Origin: an uncultured Bacteroidales bacterium
GTDB taxonomy: Bacteria; Bacteroidota; Bacteroidia; Bacteroidales; Bacteroidaceae
Reading direction: 5' to 3'
DNA: 17,936 nt
NCBI GenBank assembly: GCA_945837185.1
Contig: CAMAMZ010000024.1
Location: 1-17,936, forward strand
Of this stretch, positions 7,526-14,480 are shown one piece after another (the first letter of the stretch is position 1; every line of letters starts with the position of its first letter). The notes beneath the pieces are model-generated. The model saw nothing but the letters and a program-made list of their open reading frames with translations, had not been told where the DNA came from and did no database searches. The translations under genes and the position numbers were made by a program.

Positions 7526-9156
7526 TCACGAAAGTCTGCTTCTTGATGAAAGGTCATGCGCTTTCCTGTTGCAGGGTGGGTGAAGGTGAGTGTTTCCGCA
7601 TGTAAGTACAGGCGTTGCGCCTGTTGGCCATAGAGCATGTCGCCCAGGATGGGTCGACCTAATCCTTCGGGATGGGCGCAATGCACCCTTAGCTGATGGG
7701 TGCGCCCGGTTAAGGGGGTGAGCCGAACATGGTTTTCGTCGAGCCAGGTGTAAAAAGTCACGGCTCGTTTGCCCCGTAGCTTGTCAACACCTTGTCGGGG
7801 ACGGTCGTGCAGCAATGGGGCCAAAGGAAGGTCTATCTTACCGCTTGCCGTATCAGCCTTAGGAGCAAGGTGTTCCGTGTCAGCCTTAGGCGCGAGTCGT
7901 GCCACATAACTTTTCTCGATGGTGTGTGCGGCAAACTGGTGTTGCAGCTGGCAGTATGTTTCTTTGTTCTTGGCAATCACCAACAAGCCACTCGTGTCCC
8001 TGTCCAGTCGGTGAACCATGATGGGGATGCCTGCTGTTTCAGGATAGCGTGCCCGCAGAAGGGCTTCTACCGAAGGGGAGCCATCCCTGCCGGGAACGCT
8101 GAGCAGACCGGCAGGTTTGTTGATGACAGCCAAGTCGGCATCTTCATACAGGATGTCGAGCGTAGTGTTGTGCGTGAGGGTTGGAGCAGGCGCCACCTCC
8201 ATGCCCTGCAACATCCAATGCAGGATAGGTGCGCACTTGCTTTGGCAAGCAGGATAATACTGCTTGTGGTGCCGAATTTCTCCTTCCGGACTTTCCCCCC
8301 ACCAAAACATGGCCAGTCCCAAAGGTTGCATGTGATGGAGGAAAGCATATTGCAGCAATTTGGGTTCGCAACATTCTCCTGTACCGGCAGGGGGTGTGAG
8401 ATACGGCCGTTGGGGGTCGTAGGAAGCAAAGATGGTTCTGAGCGAGCAAGTTGCTCCGTGACTGTTTACCAGCTGAAACTGGTCAAAGAGCCAGGTCTGC
8501 AAATGGTCGCTTTTCTCTTTGCGTAGCTTCTTGAGGGTTTCAAGGGCGTTTTGGTGCCTGACGAGCCTTTGTTGCAAAGCGTGCAGCATGTGCTCCCAAC
8601 GCTGTCGGATGCGTCGCAGCTGGGCTTTCTGGTATTGGCTTTCCCGAATGAGACGTTGCTTTGTTGCTGCATCGGCGTGGTGTCGGCATTTGTCGCGTTC
8701 TTCCTTGGCGGTTGCCATCACCTTCTTCCATGCCTCAAGGGCATTGTCACGTTGCTGTGCAAGGATGGCTACCGATTTCTTCCAATGGCAGTAAGTGGCA
8801 TCGTCTTCCATCGCGCTCAGTTGCCGGTTCAGTTGGGAGATGGCGGCTTCTTCTTCTTTGAAATGGCCGGTGGGGGAGAGATAGTTGTATACGGGAGGAA
8901 CAAAGGATTCTGTGTAGGGATAGCCTCCGTCGATTTGGCCGCTATAGGCCTGCAGATAGCCTATTTGCTGCTGGTGGCGTACCACCAAGACGCCAAACAT
9001 CTTGCCTCGTTCTCGTGGATGCGCACGCATGAGGGCAGGAAGTTCTTGCTGCAGCAAGGTTGCAGCTTGGCAGCAGAGGGGATGCGGATGGTCGCTGAAC
9101 GGACTGCCCATACGCGAGGGTGGGGCTATGGTGCCGGGAAGTGGATGGAAAATCAT
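7522..9156 (-). CDS. RluA-family pseudouridine synthase with a long N-terminal extension
   Basis: 544 residues. The C-terminal part (about 333-544) is an RluA-type catalytic domain that turns uridine in rRNA or tRNA into pseudouridine: YEDADLAVINKPAGLLSVPGR, the active-site motif HRLDRDTSG with catalytic D385, and LTGRTHQLRVH. The first 330 residues are not found in the classic RluA, RluC or RluD: a conserved-looking HPLC/GKMFGVLVV segment, a long charged coiled coil (about 100-220), then a segment GECCEPKLL...YYPACQSKCAPIL with C262, C263, C304 and C308. Similar long forms occur in Bacteroidetes as I recall; the RNA target is unknown. The sequence LAPKADT occurs twice, nine codons apart, in a loop of the catalytic domain. 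Its stop overlaps the end of the converging transporter gene. No S4 domain is seen. Confidence 0.88.
   Translation of the reverse strand: MIFHPLPGTIAPPSRMGSPFSDHPHPLCCQAATLLQQELPALMRAHPRERGKMFGVLVVRHQQQIGYLQAYSGQIDGGYPYTESFVPPVYNYLSPTGHFKEEEAAISQLNRQLSAMEDDATYCHWKKSVAILAQQRDNALEAWKKVMATAKEERDKCRHHADAATKQRLIRESQYQKAQLRRIRQRWEHMLHALQQRLVRHQNALETLKKLRKEKSDHLQTWLFDQFQLVNSHGATCSLRTIFASYDPQRPYLTPPAGTGECCEPKLLQYAFLHHMQPLGLAMFWWGESPEGEIRHHKQYYPACQSKCAPILHWMLQGMEVAPAPTLTHNTTLDILYEDADLAVINKPAGLLSVPGRDGSPSVEALLRARYPETAGIPIMVHRLDRDTSGLLVIAKNKETYCQLQHQFAAHTIEKSYVARLAPKADTEHLAPKADTASGKIDLPLAPLLHDRPRQGVDKLRGKRAVTFYTWLDENHVRLTPLTGRTHQLRVHCAHPEGLGRPILGDMLYGQQAQRLYLHAETLTFTHPATGKRMTFHQEADFRD
7849..7896 (-). 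repeat. Tandem 27-nt repeat inside the pseudouridine synthase gene
   Basis: Two 21-nt blocks (7876-7896 and 7849-7869) both encode LAPKADT at a 27-nt offset. They differ at three positions, all third codon bases, so the peptide is unchanged. This looks like an in-frame duplication of nine codons that has since drifted silently. Confidence 0.75.
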
Positions 9157-9228
9157 GCTGCAAAGATAGCATGTTTCTGTTGAGAGGAGGCAGATGCCTT
9201 GATTTTTTTATAATTATCAACGAAAAAA

Positions 9229-9259
9229 CTTGTCGGACTATTTTTTTTTGCTAAATTTG
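9229..9259 (+). promoter_or_regulatory. Promoter of the six-gene run
   Basis: CTTG (9229-9232) and TAAATTTG (9252-9259) are 19 nt apart; the first is one base off the -33 TTTG and the second matches the -7 box exactly. The predicted start of transcription is near 9264, just ahead of the ATG at 9286. It is the only full promoter I see before the hairpin at 15485. Confidence 0.8.
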
Positions 9260-9285
9260 TGGAAAAAACCAACAATCTTGAATGC

Positions 9286-10374
9286 ATGGAAGAAAAGGAA
9301 CTCAAAACAATCGTGGAATGGTTTGCCATGGAGGGAACCATTGTGTCTATTCGGCCTTTGGGCAATGGGTTGATTAACGATACTTATTTGGTGACAACGG
9401 CTGGGGAGCATAATGATTATGTGTTACAGCGCATCAACGATAGTATTTTTACGGATGTTGACTTGTTGCAGCATAATGTGGAGGCGGTAACGAAGCATAT
9501 TCGGGCCAAGTTAGAGGCTGCCGGTGAACAGGATATTGACAGAAAGGTGCTTACCTTTGTGCCTACATCGCAGGGTAAGACTTATTTCAGGGATGGTACC
9601 GGCAGGTATTGGAGGTTGTCGGTGTTTATTCCCAGGGCGAAGACTTTCGAAACGGTCAACCCGGAATATTCATATTATGCCGGTAAGGCTTTTGGAAATT
9701 TTGAGGCGATGTTGGTAGATATTCCGGAACAGTTGGGAGAAACGATTCCTGATTTCCACAACATGGAGTTGCGTGCCAATCAGTTGCGTGAAGCGGTTGC
9801 CAAGAATGCGGCAGGACGGTTGGCTGAGGTGCAGGATATCGTAGACGAATTGGAATCGCATGCCTACGAGATGTGTAAGGCTGAGCGCATGGGACGTGAA
9901 GGAATCTTGCCTAAACGTATCTGCCATTGTGATACGAAAGTGAACAACATGATGTTTGACGAGGATGGCAAGGTGTTGTGTGTCATCGACCTCGATACGG
10001 TGATGCCCAGCTTTGTGTTCTCTGACTATGGCGACTTCCTCCGTACGGGTGCCAATTTCGTGGCAGAGGATTCGCCTGAATTGGAAAAGGTGGGGTTCCG
10101 CGAGGATATCTTCGAGGCCTTCACAAAGGGATATATCGAGTCGGCCAAGTCGTTCCTTACACCGGTGGAGATAGCGCATCTGCCCTATGCCGTGGCGCTC
10201 TTCCCCTACATGCAGTGTGTGCGATTCCTCACCGACTATATAAATGGCGATACCTATTATAAGATTAAATATCCGGAGCACAACCTGGTGCGTACACGCA
10301 ACCAGTTGCAGCTGTTCAGATGTGTGTTGGGCAAGCAGGAAGAACTGAAAAGATTTGTGGAGAGCTGTCTGTAA
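9286..10374 (+). CDS. Phosphotransferase (APH/choline kinase fold), N-acetylhexosamine 1-kinase (NahK)-like
   Basis: 362 residues. The fold is the aminoglycoside/choline kinase type: an N-lobe with the nucleotide loop LGNGLINDTYLV, then the catalytic motif CHCDTKVNN with D216 as the likely base and a metal-binding VIDLDT motif (D235, D237), followed by SDYGDFLRTGANF. The length and the DTK..N / DLDT.MP / GD..R.GAN pattern resemble NahK-type kinases, which phosphorylate free N-acetylhexosamines at C1, more than antibiotic kinases; this is my recollection of the family, and the sugar is not proven. No signal peptide, so cytosolic. A longer reading from a GTG at 9259 is rejected because that GTG contains the last base of the -7 box. 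It heads a run of six genes that includes a carbohydrate-binding protein and a GH3 glycosidase, which supports a sugar substrate. Confidence 0.8.
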   Translation: MEEKELKTIVEWFAMEGTIVSIRPLGNGLINDTYLVTTAGEHNDYVLQRINDSIFTDVDLLQHNVEAVTKHIRAKLEAAGEQDIDRKVLTFVPTSQGKTYFRDGTGRYWRLSVFIPRAKTFETVNPEYSYYAGKAFGNFEAMLVDIPEQLGETIPDFHNMELRANQLREAVAKNAAGRLAEVQDIVDELESHAYEMCKAERMGREGILPKRICHCDTKVNNMMFDEDGKVLCVIDLDTVMPSFVFSDYGDFLRTGANFVAEDSPELEKVGFREDIFEAFTKGYIESAKSFLTPVEIAHLPYAVALFPYMQCVRFLTDYINGDTYYKIKYPEHNLVRTRNQLQLFRCVLGKQEELKRFVESCL

Positions 10375-10411
10375 AATGGCAGCTCCTCGCTTTACAATCA
10401 TGATGGATGAG

Positions 10412-10492
10412 GATGGAACAAGGATTGAACGTTAAGAAGATTGCCGTTTATGATGATGGAACAAGAATTGAAGGTTAAGAAGATTGCTGTTT
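10412..10492 (+). repeat. Duplicated start region of the CBM9-like gene
   Basis: Copy 1 (10412-10449) and copy 2 (10455-10492) match at 35 of 38 positions, at an offset of 43 nt. Each begins GATGGAACAAG and contains the stretch GTTAAGAAGATTGC. Copy 2 is the true beginning of the CBM9-like gene; copy 1 lies in front of it, out of frame, because 43 is not a multiple of three. Confidence 0.9.
10413..10478 (+). CDS. 21-codon upstream ORF overlapping the CBM9-like start
   Basis: ATG at 10413 opens a frame that begins MEQGLNVKKIAV, nearly the same as the first residues of the next gene (MEQELKVKKIAV), then runs on in a different frame and ends at TAA 10476-10478, inside that gene. It is a product of the 43-nt-offset duplication. 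If translated, ribosomes would stop 20-26 nt past the real start codons, which could aid or hinder their use. It may equally be silent debris of the duplication. Confidence 0.35.
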   Translation: MEQGLNVKKIAVYDDGTRIEG

Positions 10493-11112
10493 TACCGGCA
10501 GAGGCAAGTAGCGTGCCGGCTGTTTTGGATGAGGCGGGTGTTGCGTTTCAGAGAATAGCGTGTGTTGATTGGGAGAAAGACTTTCCTTATGCCCCGGAAG
10601 TGTCTTTCCGCATTGCGCATACGGGAAACCATATCTTGCTGGAATATCAGGTGGTGGAAGACAGCGTGGCTGCCATGGCAGGTCACGATAACGGAAGGGT
10701 ATGGGAGGACAGCTGCTGTGAGTTCTTCGTGCAGCCAACAGCCGACGGACCTTACTACAATGTGGAATGTAACTGTACGGGAACGGTTTTGTTAGGTTGT
10801 GGACCACGGCGAGAAGGAAGGGAACATGCTCCTGCTTCCGTATTGAAGAGCATCAAACGCTGGTCTTCGCTGGGAGCAATGCCTTTTACGGAACGTTTGG
10901 AGAAAACCCGTTGGAATTTGGCGCTTATCATTCCGGTAGAGGCTTTCTTCCACCATGCCATCATTTCGTTAGAAGGCATGCCTATGCGGGCTAACTTCTA
11001 CAAATGTGGTGACAAGCTGACAAAGCCTCATTTCCTTTCGTGGCAGAAGATAACGGTTGACCATCCTGATTTCCATCGTCCGGAATTCTTTGGGAGCTTG
11101 CTGTTCGCATGA
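10450..11112 (+). CDS. CBM9-like carbohydrate-binding protein
   Basis: 220 residues, one domain. The sequence fits the 'carbohydrate-binding family 9-like' group: a strand-rich protein with WEKDFPYAPEVSFRIAHTG, the VWEDSCCEFFVQP motif, YYNVECNCTGTVLLG, WNLALIIPVEAFF and a final MRANFYKCGDKL...HFLSW segment. In enzymes, CBM9 modules bind sugar ends; stand-alone members like this one have no assigned role that I know. There is no signal peptide, so it appears cytosolic. Three ATG codons stand in a row (10450, 10453, 10456); I take the first, though 10456 matches the duplicated copy upstream. It follows the kinase gene by 75 nt and its stop overlaps the start of the Fur-family gene (ATGA), so these two are coupled. 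Confidence 0.75.
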   Translation: MMMEQELKVKKIAVLPAEASSVPAVLDEAGVAFQRIACVDWEKDFPYAPEVSFRIAHTGNHILLEYQVVEDSVAAMAGHDNGRVWEDSCCEFFVQPTADGPYYNVECNCTGTVLLGCGPRREGREHAPASVLKSIKRWSSLGAMPFTERLEKTRWNLALIIPVEAFFHHAIISLEGMPMRANFYKCGDKLTKPHFLSWQKITVDHPDFHRPEFFGSLLFA

Positions 11113-11555
11113 TGAACGAAAAGGCGAGTGAGGAACTCCTGCAGCAGCATGGCATCAGACCAACTGCCAACCGTATCATGATAGTGAGAGCTTTGGCGGG
11201 TGCCGGACAGCCTTTGTCGATGATTGATTTGGAGAACAAACTCCTCACCATTGACAAGTCGGGCATCTATCGTAGTTTGGTGCTTTTCCGCCAAAAAGGA
11301 TTGGTGTATGCCTTGGAAGACGGCAGCGGTGAGATGAAATACGAGTTTTGTCGTGGCAAGAACGAAGAGGAGAGCGACAGGCATGTGCATTTCTTCTGCG
11401 AACAGTGCCGCCAAACATATTGTATGGAAGAGATAGCCATCCCGGAGGTCAACCTCAGGGAAGGCTTTTTAGTGCATAGTATTAATTATATGGTGAAGGG
11501 GCTTTGTCCGCAATGCGTCAAAAAGCGTGCAAAGTGCCTCAAAGGATCCTATTGA
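11109..11555 (+). CDS. Fur-family transcriptional regulator
   Basis: 148 residues. An N-terminal winged helix (IRPTANRIMIVRAL and the recognition region SGIYRSLVLFRQKGLVYAL) is followed by a small dimerisation domain with the structural zinc pairs C97/C100 (CEQC) and C133/C136 (CPQC) and H92/H94 (RHVHFF). This is enough to place it in the Fur/Zur/PerR group, but not to say whether it senses iron, zinc, manganese, peroxide or something else; the usual HHH run before the first CxxC is reduced to RHVH. It starts within the stop of the CBM9-like gene (4-nt overlap) and is followed 29 nt later by the GH3 gene. I saw no Fur-box-like palindrome in front of the run. Confidence 0.88.
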   Translation: MMNEKASEELLQQHGIRPTANRIMIVRALAGAGQPLSMIDLENKLLTIDKSGIYRSLVLFRQKGLVYALEDGSGEMKYEFCRGKNEEESDRHVHFFCEQCRQTYCMEEIAIPEVNLREGFLVHSINYMVKGLCPQCVKKRAKCLKGSY

Positions 11556-11584
11556 TATGGGTATGCAATCTTAAATTGATAATC

Positions 11585-13960
11585 ATGAAAAAAGAAAACC
11601 GAAGGGCTTGTTTAATAGCCTGTGTCGTACTGGGCTTGTTGGCGGTACCTCATGGGGCTGCCGGCAAGGGGAGCATCTATCACAAGGGATGGATTGATTT
11701 CAACAAGAATGGGAAAAAGGATGTGTATGAAGATCCTAAGGCTCCCATTGATGCGCGTATAGCCGATTTGCTCAGTCAGATGACGGTCAATGAGAAAACT
11801 TGTCAATTGGCTACGTTGTATGGCTCCGGCCGTGTGCTGAAACAGGCTGAGCCTGAAGCGAGTTGGCATGAAGAGGTGTGGAAAGATGGTATAGGCAATA
11901 TCGATGAACAGCATAACGGACTGGGGAAATTCCGTTCACAATACTCCTTTCCCTATGCCAAGCATGTCACGACGCTACAGGCCTTGCAACGATGGTTCGT
12001 GGAAGAGACAAGATTGGGAATACCGGTGGATTTCACCAATGAAGGAATCCGAGGACTTTGTCATGACCGTGCCACCTGCTTCCCCTGTCAGAGTGGTCAG
12101 GGATGTACCTGGAATCGTGCGCTGATACGGAAACTGGCTGATGTCGAGGCGCTTGAAGCTCGTTTGTTAGGCTATACGAATATCTATTCTCCCATCCTCG
12201 ATTTGGCGCAAGATCCGCGTTGGGGTAGGGCGATAGAATCGTATGGAGAAGACCCTTATTTGGTGGGAGAACTTGGTAAACAGATGATTATGGGTTTGCA
12301 GGCGCAGGGATTGGTGTCTACGCCCAAACATTTTGCGGTATATAGCATTCCTGTGGGTGGCCGTGATGGCGACACACGTACCGACCCTCATGTCAGCGAA
12401 CGTGAGATGCGCACGCTTTATCTGGAGCCTTTCCGTAAGGCTTTTGTAGAGGCTGGTGCCCTGGGGGTGATGAGTTCCTACAACGATTACGACGGAGAAC
12501 CGATTACGGGCAGCTATCGTTTCCTGACTACCTTGCTGCGCCAGCAATGGGGATTTAAGGGCTATGTCGTGTCCGACAGCGAAGCCGTGGAATTTCTCTA
12601 TACGAAACATGCCGTGGCCAAAGATTATGAGGATGCCTGTGCCCTGGCCATCAATGCCGGTCTTAACATCCGTACGCAGTTCACCCATCCCAAGGAGTTT
12701 CTCGACCCGCTGCGTAAGGCAGTGGAACATGGTAAGATAACACAGGAGGTGTTGGATGCTCGTGTAGCCGATGTGTTGCGCGTGAAGTTCATGTTAGGAT
12801 TGTTCGACCAACCTTTTACGGGGGATGCTGAAGCCGTGGAGAAGGTTGTACACTGTCAGGCGCATCAGGATGTGGCATTGGAAATGGCACGCCAGTCTAT
12901 CGTGCTGCTTAAGAATGAGGCGCAAACCCTTCCTTTGTCCAAGCAGCTAACGAAGATTGCTGTCATCGGTCCGAATGCCGATGCCCATCCTACAGGACGC
13001 TATGGCCCAGCCAACGCCCCTATCATTTCTGTGTTGGAAGGCATTCGTCGTTCTGTGCCTCAGGCGCAGGTTGTATACGAGAAGGGATGCGAGGTGCGCG
13101 ACCCACATTATCCGGAGAGTGAGGTGCTGGAGTTCCCTGAGACCGAACAAGAACGTGCCATGCGCGAGGCGGCTTTGAAAGCGGCTGCCCAGTCGGAGGT
13201 TGTGGTCATGGTATTGGGAGATGACGACCTTACCATTGGCGAGGGAAATTCGCGAACCACGCTGAACCTTCCGGGAAGGCAGGAACAGTTGCTCAAGGAG
13301 GTGCATGCTTTAGGCAAACCTGTTGTGTTGGTGCTCATGACGGGCCGTGCCACTACCGTCAACTATGCTGCCGCCCACGTGCCGGCAATCTTGCATGTCA
13401 ATTTCCCTGGCGAAAAGGGTGGGCAGGCCATCGCTGACGTGATGTTCGGGGATTATAATCCGGCTGGGCGTTTGTCGGTAACCATTCCCCGTACGGTAGG
13501 ACAGATTCCCTTTGCTTTCCCCTTCAAGCCTGGCTCGGATGTCAAGAACAAGACATCCCTTTGGGGAGACCTTTACCCCTTCGGACATGGATTGAGCTAT
13601 ACGACCTTCTCCTATTCTCCTTTGCGCCTTTCGCAAACTCACATCGGAACCAAGGATAGTGTTGCGGTGTATGTTACCGTCACCAATACCGGAAAGTGTC
13701 AGGGCGATGAGGTGGTGCAACTCTATGTGCGGGATGAAGTGAGCAGTGTAACTACCTATACCCAAGTGTTGCGAGGTTTTGAACGTATCACGCTGCAGCC
13801 GGGTGAATCGCGCGAGGTGCGCTTCGTATTACATCCGCGTGACCTTTCGCTGTGGGATAAACAGATGAACTTCGTGGTTGAGCCGGGCGATTTTCAAGTA
13901 AGGGTGGGTGCCTCCTCGAAAGATATACGGCAACGTGCAACGATTACGGTAACAAACTAA
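11585..13960 (+). CDS. Secreted glycoside hydrolase family 3 enzyme (beta-glucosidase/xylosidase type)
   Basis: 791 residues with an N-terminal signal peptide (about 1-27), so exported to the periplasm. Order of parts: an EF-hand-like loop D38-x-N40-x-N42-G-x-K-D46-x-x-E49; the GH3 TIM barrel with K248-H249 (TPKHF) and the nucleophile D331 (GYVVSDSEAV); the GH3 C-terminal alpha/beta domain with GEGNSRTTLNLPGRQ, where E553 is a candidate acid/base; and a fibronectin III-like end (TNTGKCQGDEVVQLYV...GFERI.LQPGES). It should release single sugars from the non-reducing end of beta-linked oligosaccharides by a retaining mechanism. SDS follows the nucleophile where many glucosidases have SDW, so the sugar is left open. 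The frame stays open back to 11504 inside the Fur gene, but the signal peptide sets the start at 11585. LMW phosphatase follows after 14 nt. Confidence 0.93.
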   Translation: MKKENRRACLIACVVLGLLAVPHGAAGKGSIYHKGWIDFNKNGKKDVYEDPKAPIDARIADLLSQMTVNEKTCQLATLYGSGRVLKQAEPEASWHEEVWKDGIGNIDEQHNGLGKFRSQYSFPYAKHVTTLQALQRWFVEETRLGIPVDFTNEGIRGLCHDRATCFPCQSGQGCTWNRALIRKLADVEALEARLLGYTNIYSPILDLAQDPRWGRAIESYGEDPYLVGELGKQMIMGLQAQGLVSTPKHFAVYSIPVGGRDGDTRTDPHVSEREMRTLYLEPFRKAFVEAGALGVMSSYNDYDGEPITGSYRFLTTLLRQQWGFKGYVVSDSEAVEFLYTKHAVAKDYEDACALAINAGLNIRTQFTHPKEFLDPLRKAVEHGKITQEVLDARVADVLRVKFMLGLFDQPFTGDAEAVEKVVHCQAHQDVALEMARQSIVLLKNEAQTLPLSKQLTKIAVIGPNADAHPTGRYGPANAPIISVLEGIRRSVPQAQVVYEKGCEVRDPHYPESEVLEFPETEQERAMREAALKAAAQSEVVVMVLGDDDLTIGEGNSRTTLNLPGRQEQLLKEVHALGKPVVLVLMTGRATTVNYAAAHVPAILHVNFPGEKGGQAIADVMFGDYNPAGRLSVTIPRTVGQIPFAFPFKPGSDVKNKTSLWGDLYPFGHGLSYTTFSYSPLRLSQTHIGTKDSVAVYVTVTNTGKCQGDEVVQLYVRDEVSSVTTYTQVLRGFERITLQPGESREVRFVLHPRDLSLWDKQMNFVVEPGDFQVRVGASSKDIRQRATITVTN

Positions 13961-13974
13961 CCCATGCATAAAAA

Positions 13975-14460
13975 ATGGATACAAAGAAAATACTTTTTGT
14001 TTGTTTGGGCAATATCTGCCGGTCGCCGGCTGCCCATGCTGTGATGCAGAAAATGGTGGATGAAAAAGGATTGTCAGCGCAATTTGAAATTGATTCTGCT
14101 GGCTTGGGAAACTGGCATGTGGGTCAGTTGCCGGATGCCCGTATGCGCAAGCATGGTGCACGCAGAGGCTATGCTGTAAACCACTTGGCACGCCAATTTC
14201 ACGGAGCAACAGATTTTGCCCGATTCCACTATATTGTGGTAATGGATGCTGAAAACTATCGGGGGGTCATGGCGCAAGTTCGTGATGAGGCTGATGGGAA
14301 GAAGGTGTTGCGCATGGGCGATTTCCTAAGAGATAACGCTCATTATACAGTAGTGCCCGACCCTTATTACGGTGGGCCCGAGGATTTTGAGCTGGCCCTC
14401 GACCTCATTGAAGAAGGGTGCCGCCACTTGTTGGAGTCTATTATATATAATAAGGTGTAA
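13975..14460 (+). CDS. Low-molecular-weight protein tyrosine phosphatase
   Basis: 161 residues, the normal length. The P-loop CLGNICRS carries the nucleophile C10 and phosphate-binding R16 close to the N-terminus, and the general acid D129 lies in VVPDPYYGG. It removes phosphate from phosphotyrosine, or from a small phosphorylated molecule, in the cytosol. In other bacteria such enzymes are often paired with tyrosine kinases of capsule clusters; no such kinase is here. Instead it lies 14 nt after the GH3 gene and 20 nt before a secreted metallophosphatase, almost certainly in the same transcript. Confidence 0.95.
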   Translation: MDTKKILFVCLGNICRSPAAHAVMQKMVDEKGLSAQFEIDSAGLGNWHVGQLPDARMRKHGARRGYAVNHLARQFHGATDFARFHYIVVMDAENYRGVMAQVRDEADGKKVLRMGDFLRDNAHYTVVPDPYYGGPEDFELALDLIEEGCRHLLESIIYNKV

Positions 14461-14480
14461 AAAGTAACATACAGATACCT

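Noticed and set aside
9286..10374. Aminoglycoside resistance kinase
   Set aside because: It shares the fold only; length and motifs fit sugar kinases of the NahK type, and there is no resistance-gene or mobile-element context.
9670..10401. A 243-codon open frame on the minus strand opposite the kinase gene
   Set aside because: Antisense shadow: the plus-strand kinase has clear catalytic motifs in the same region.
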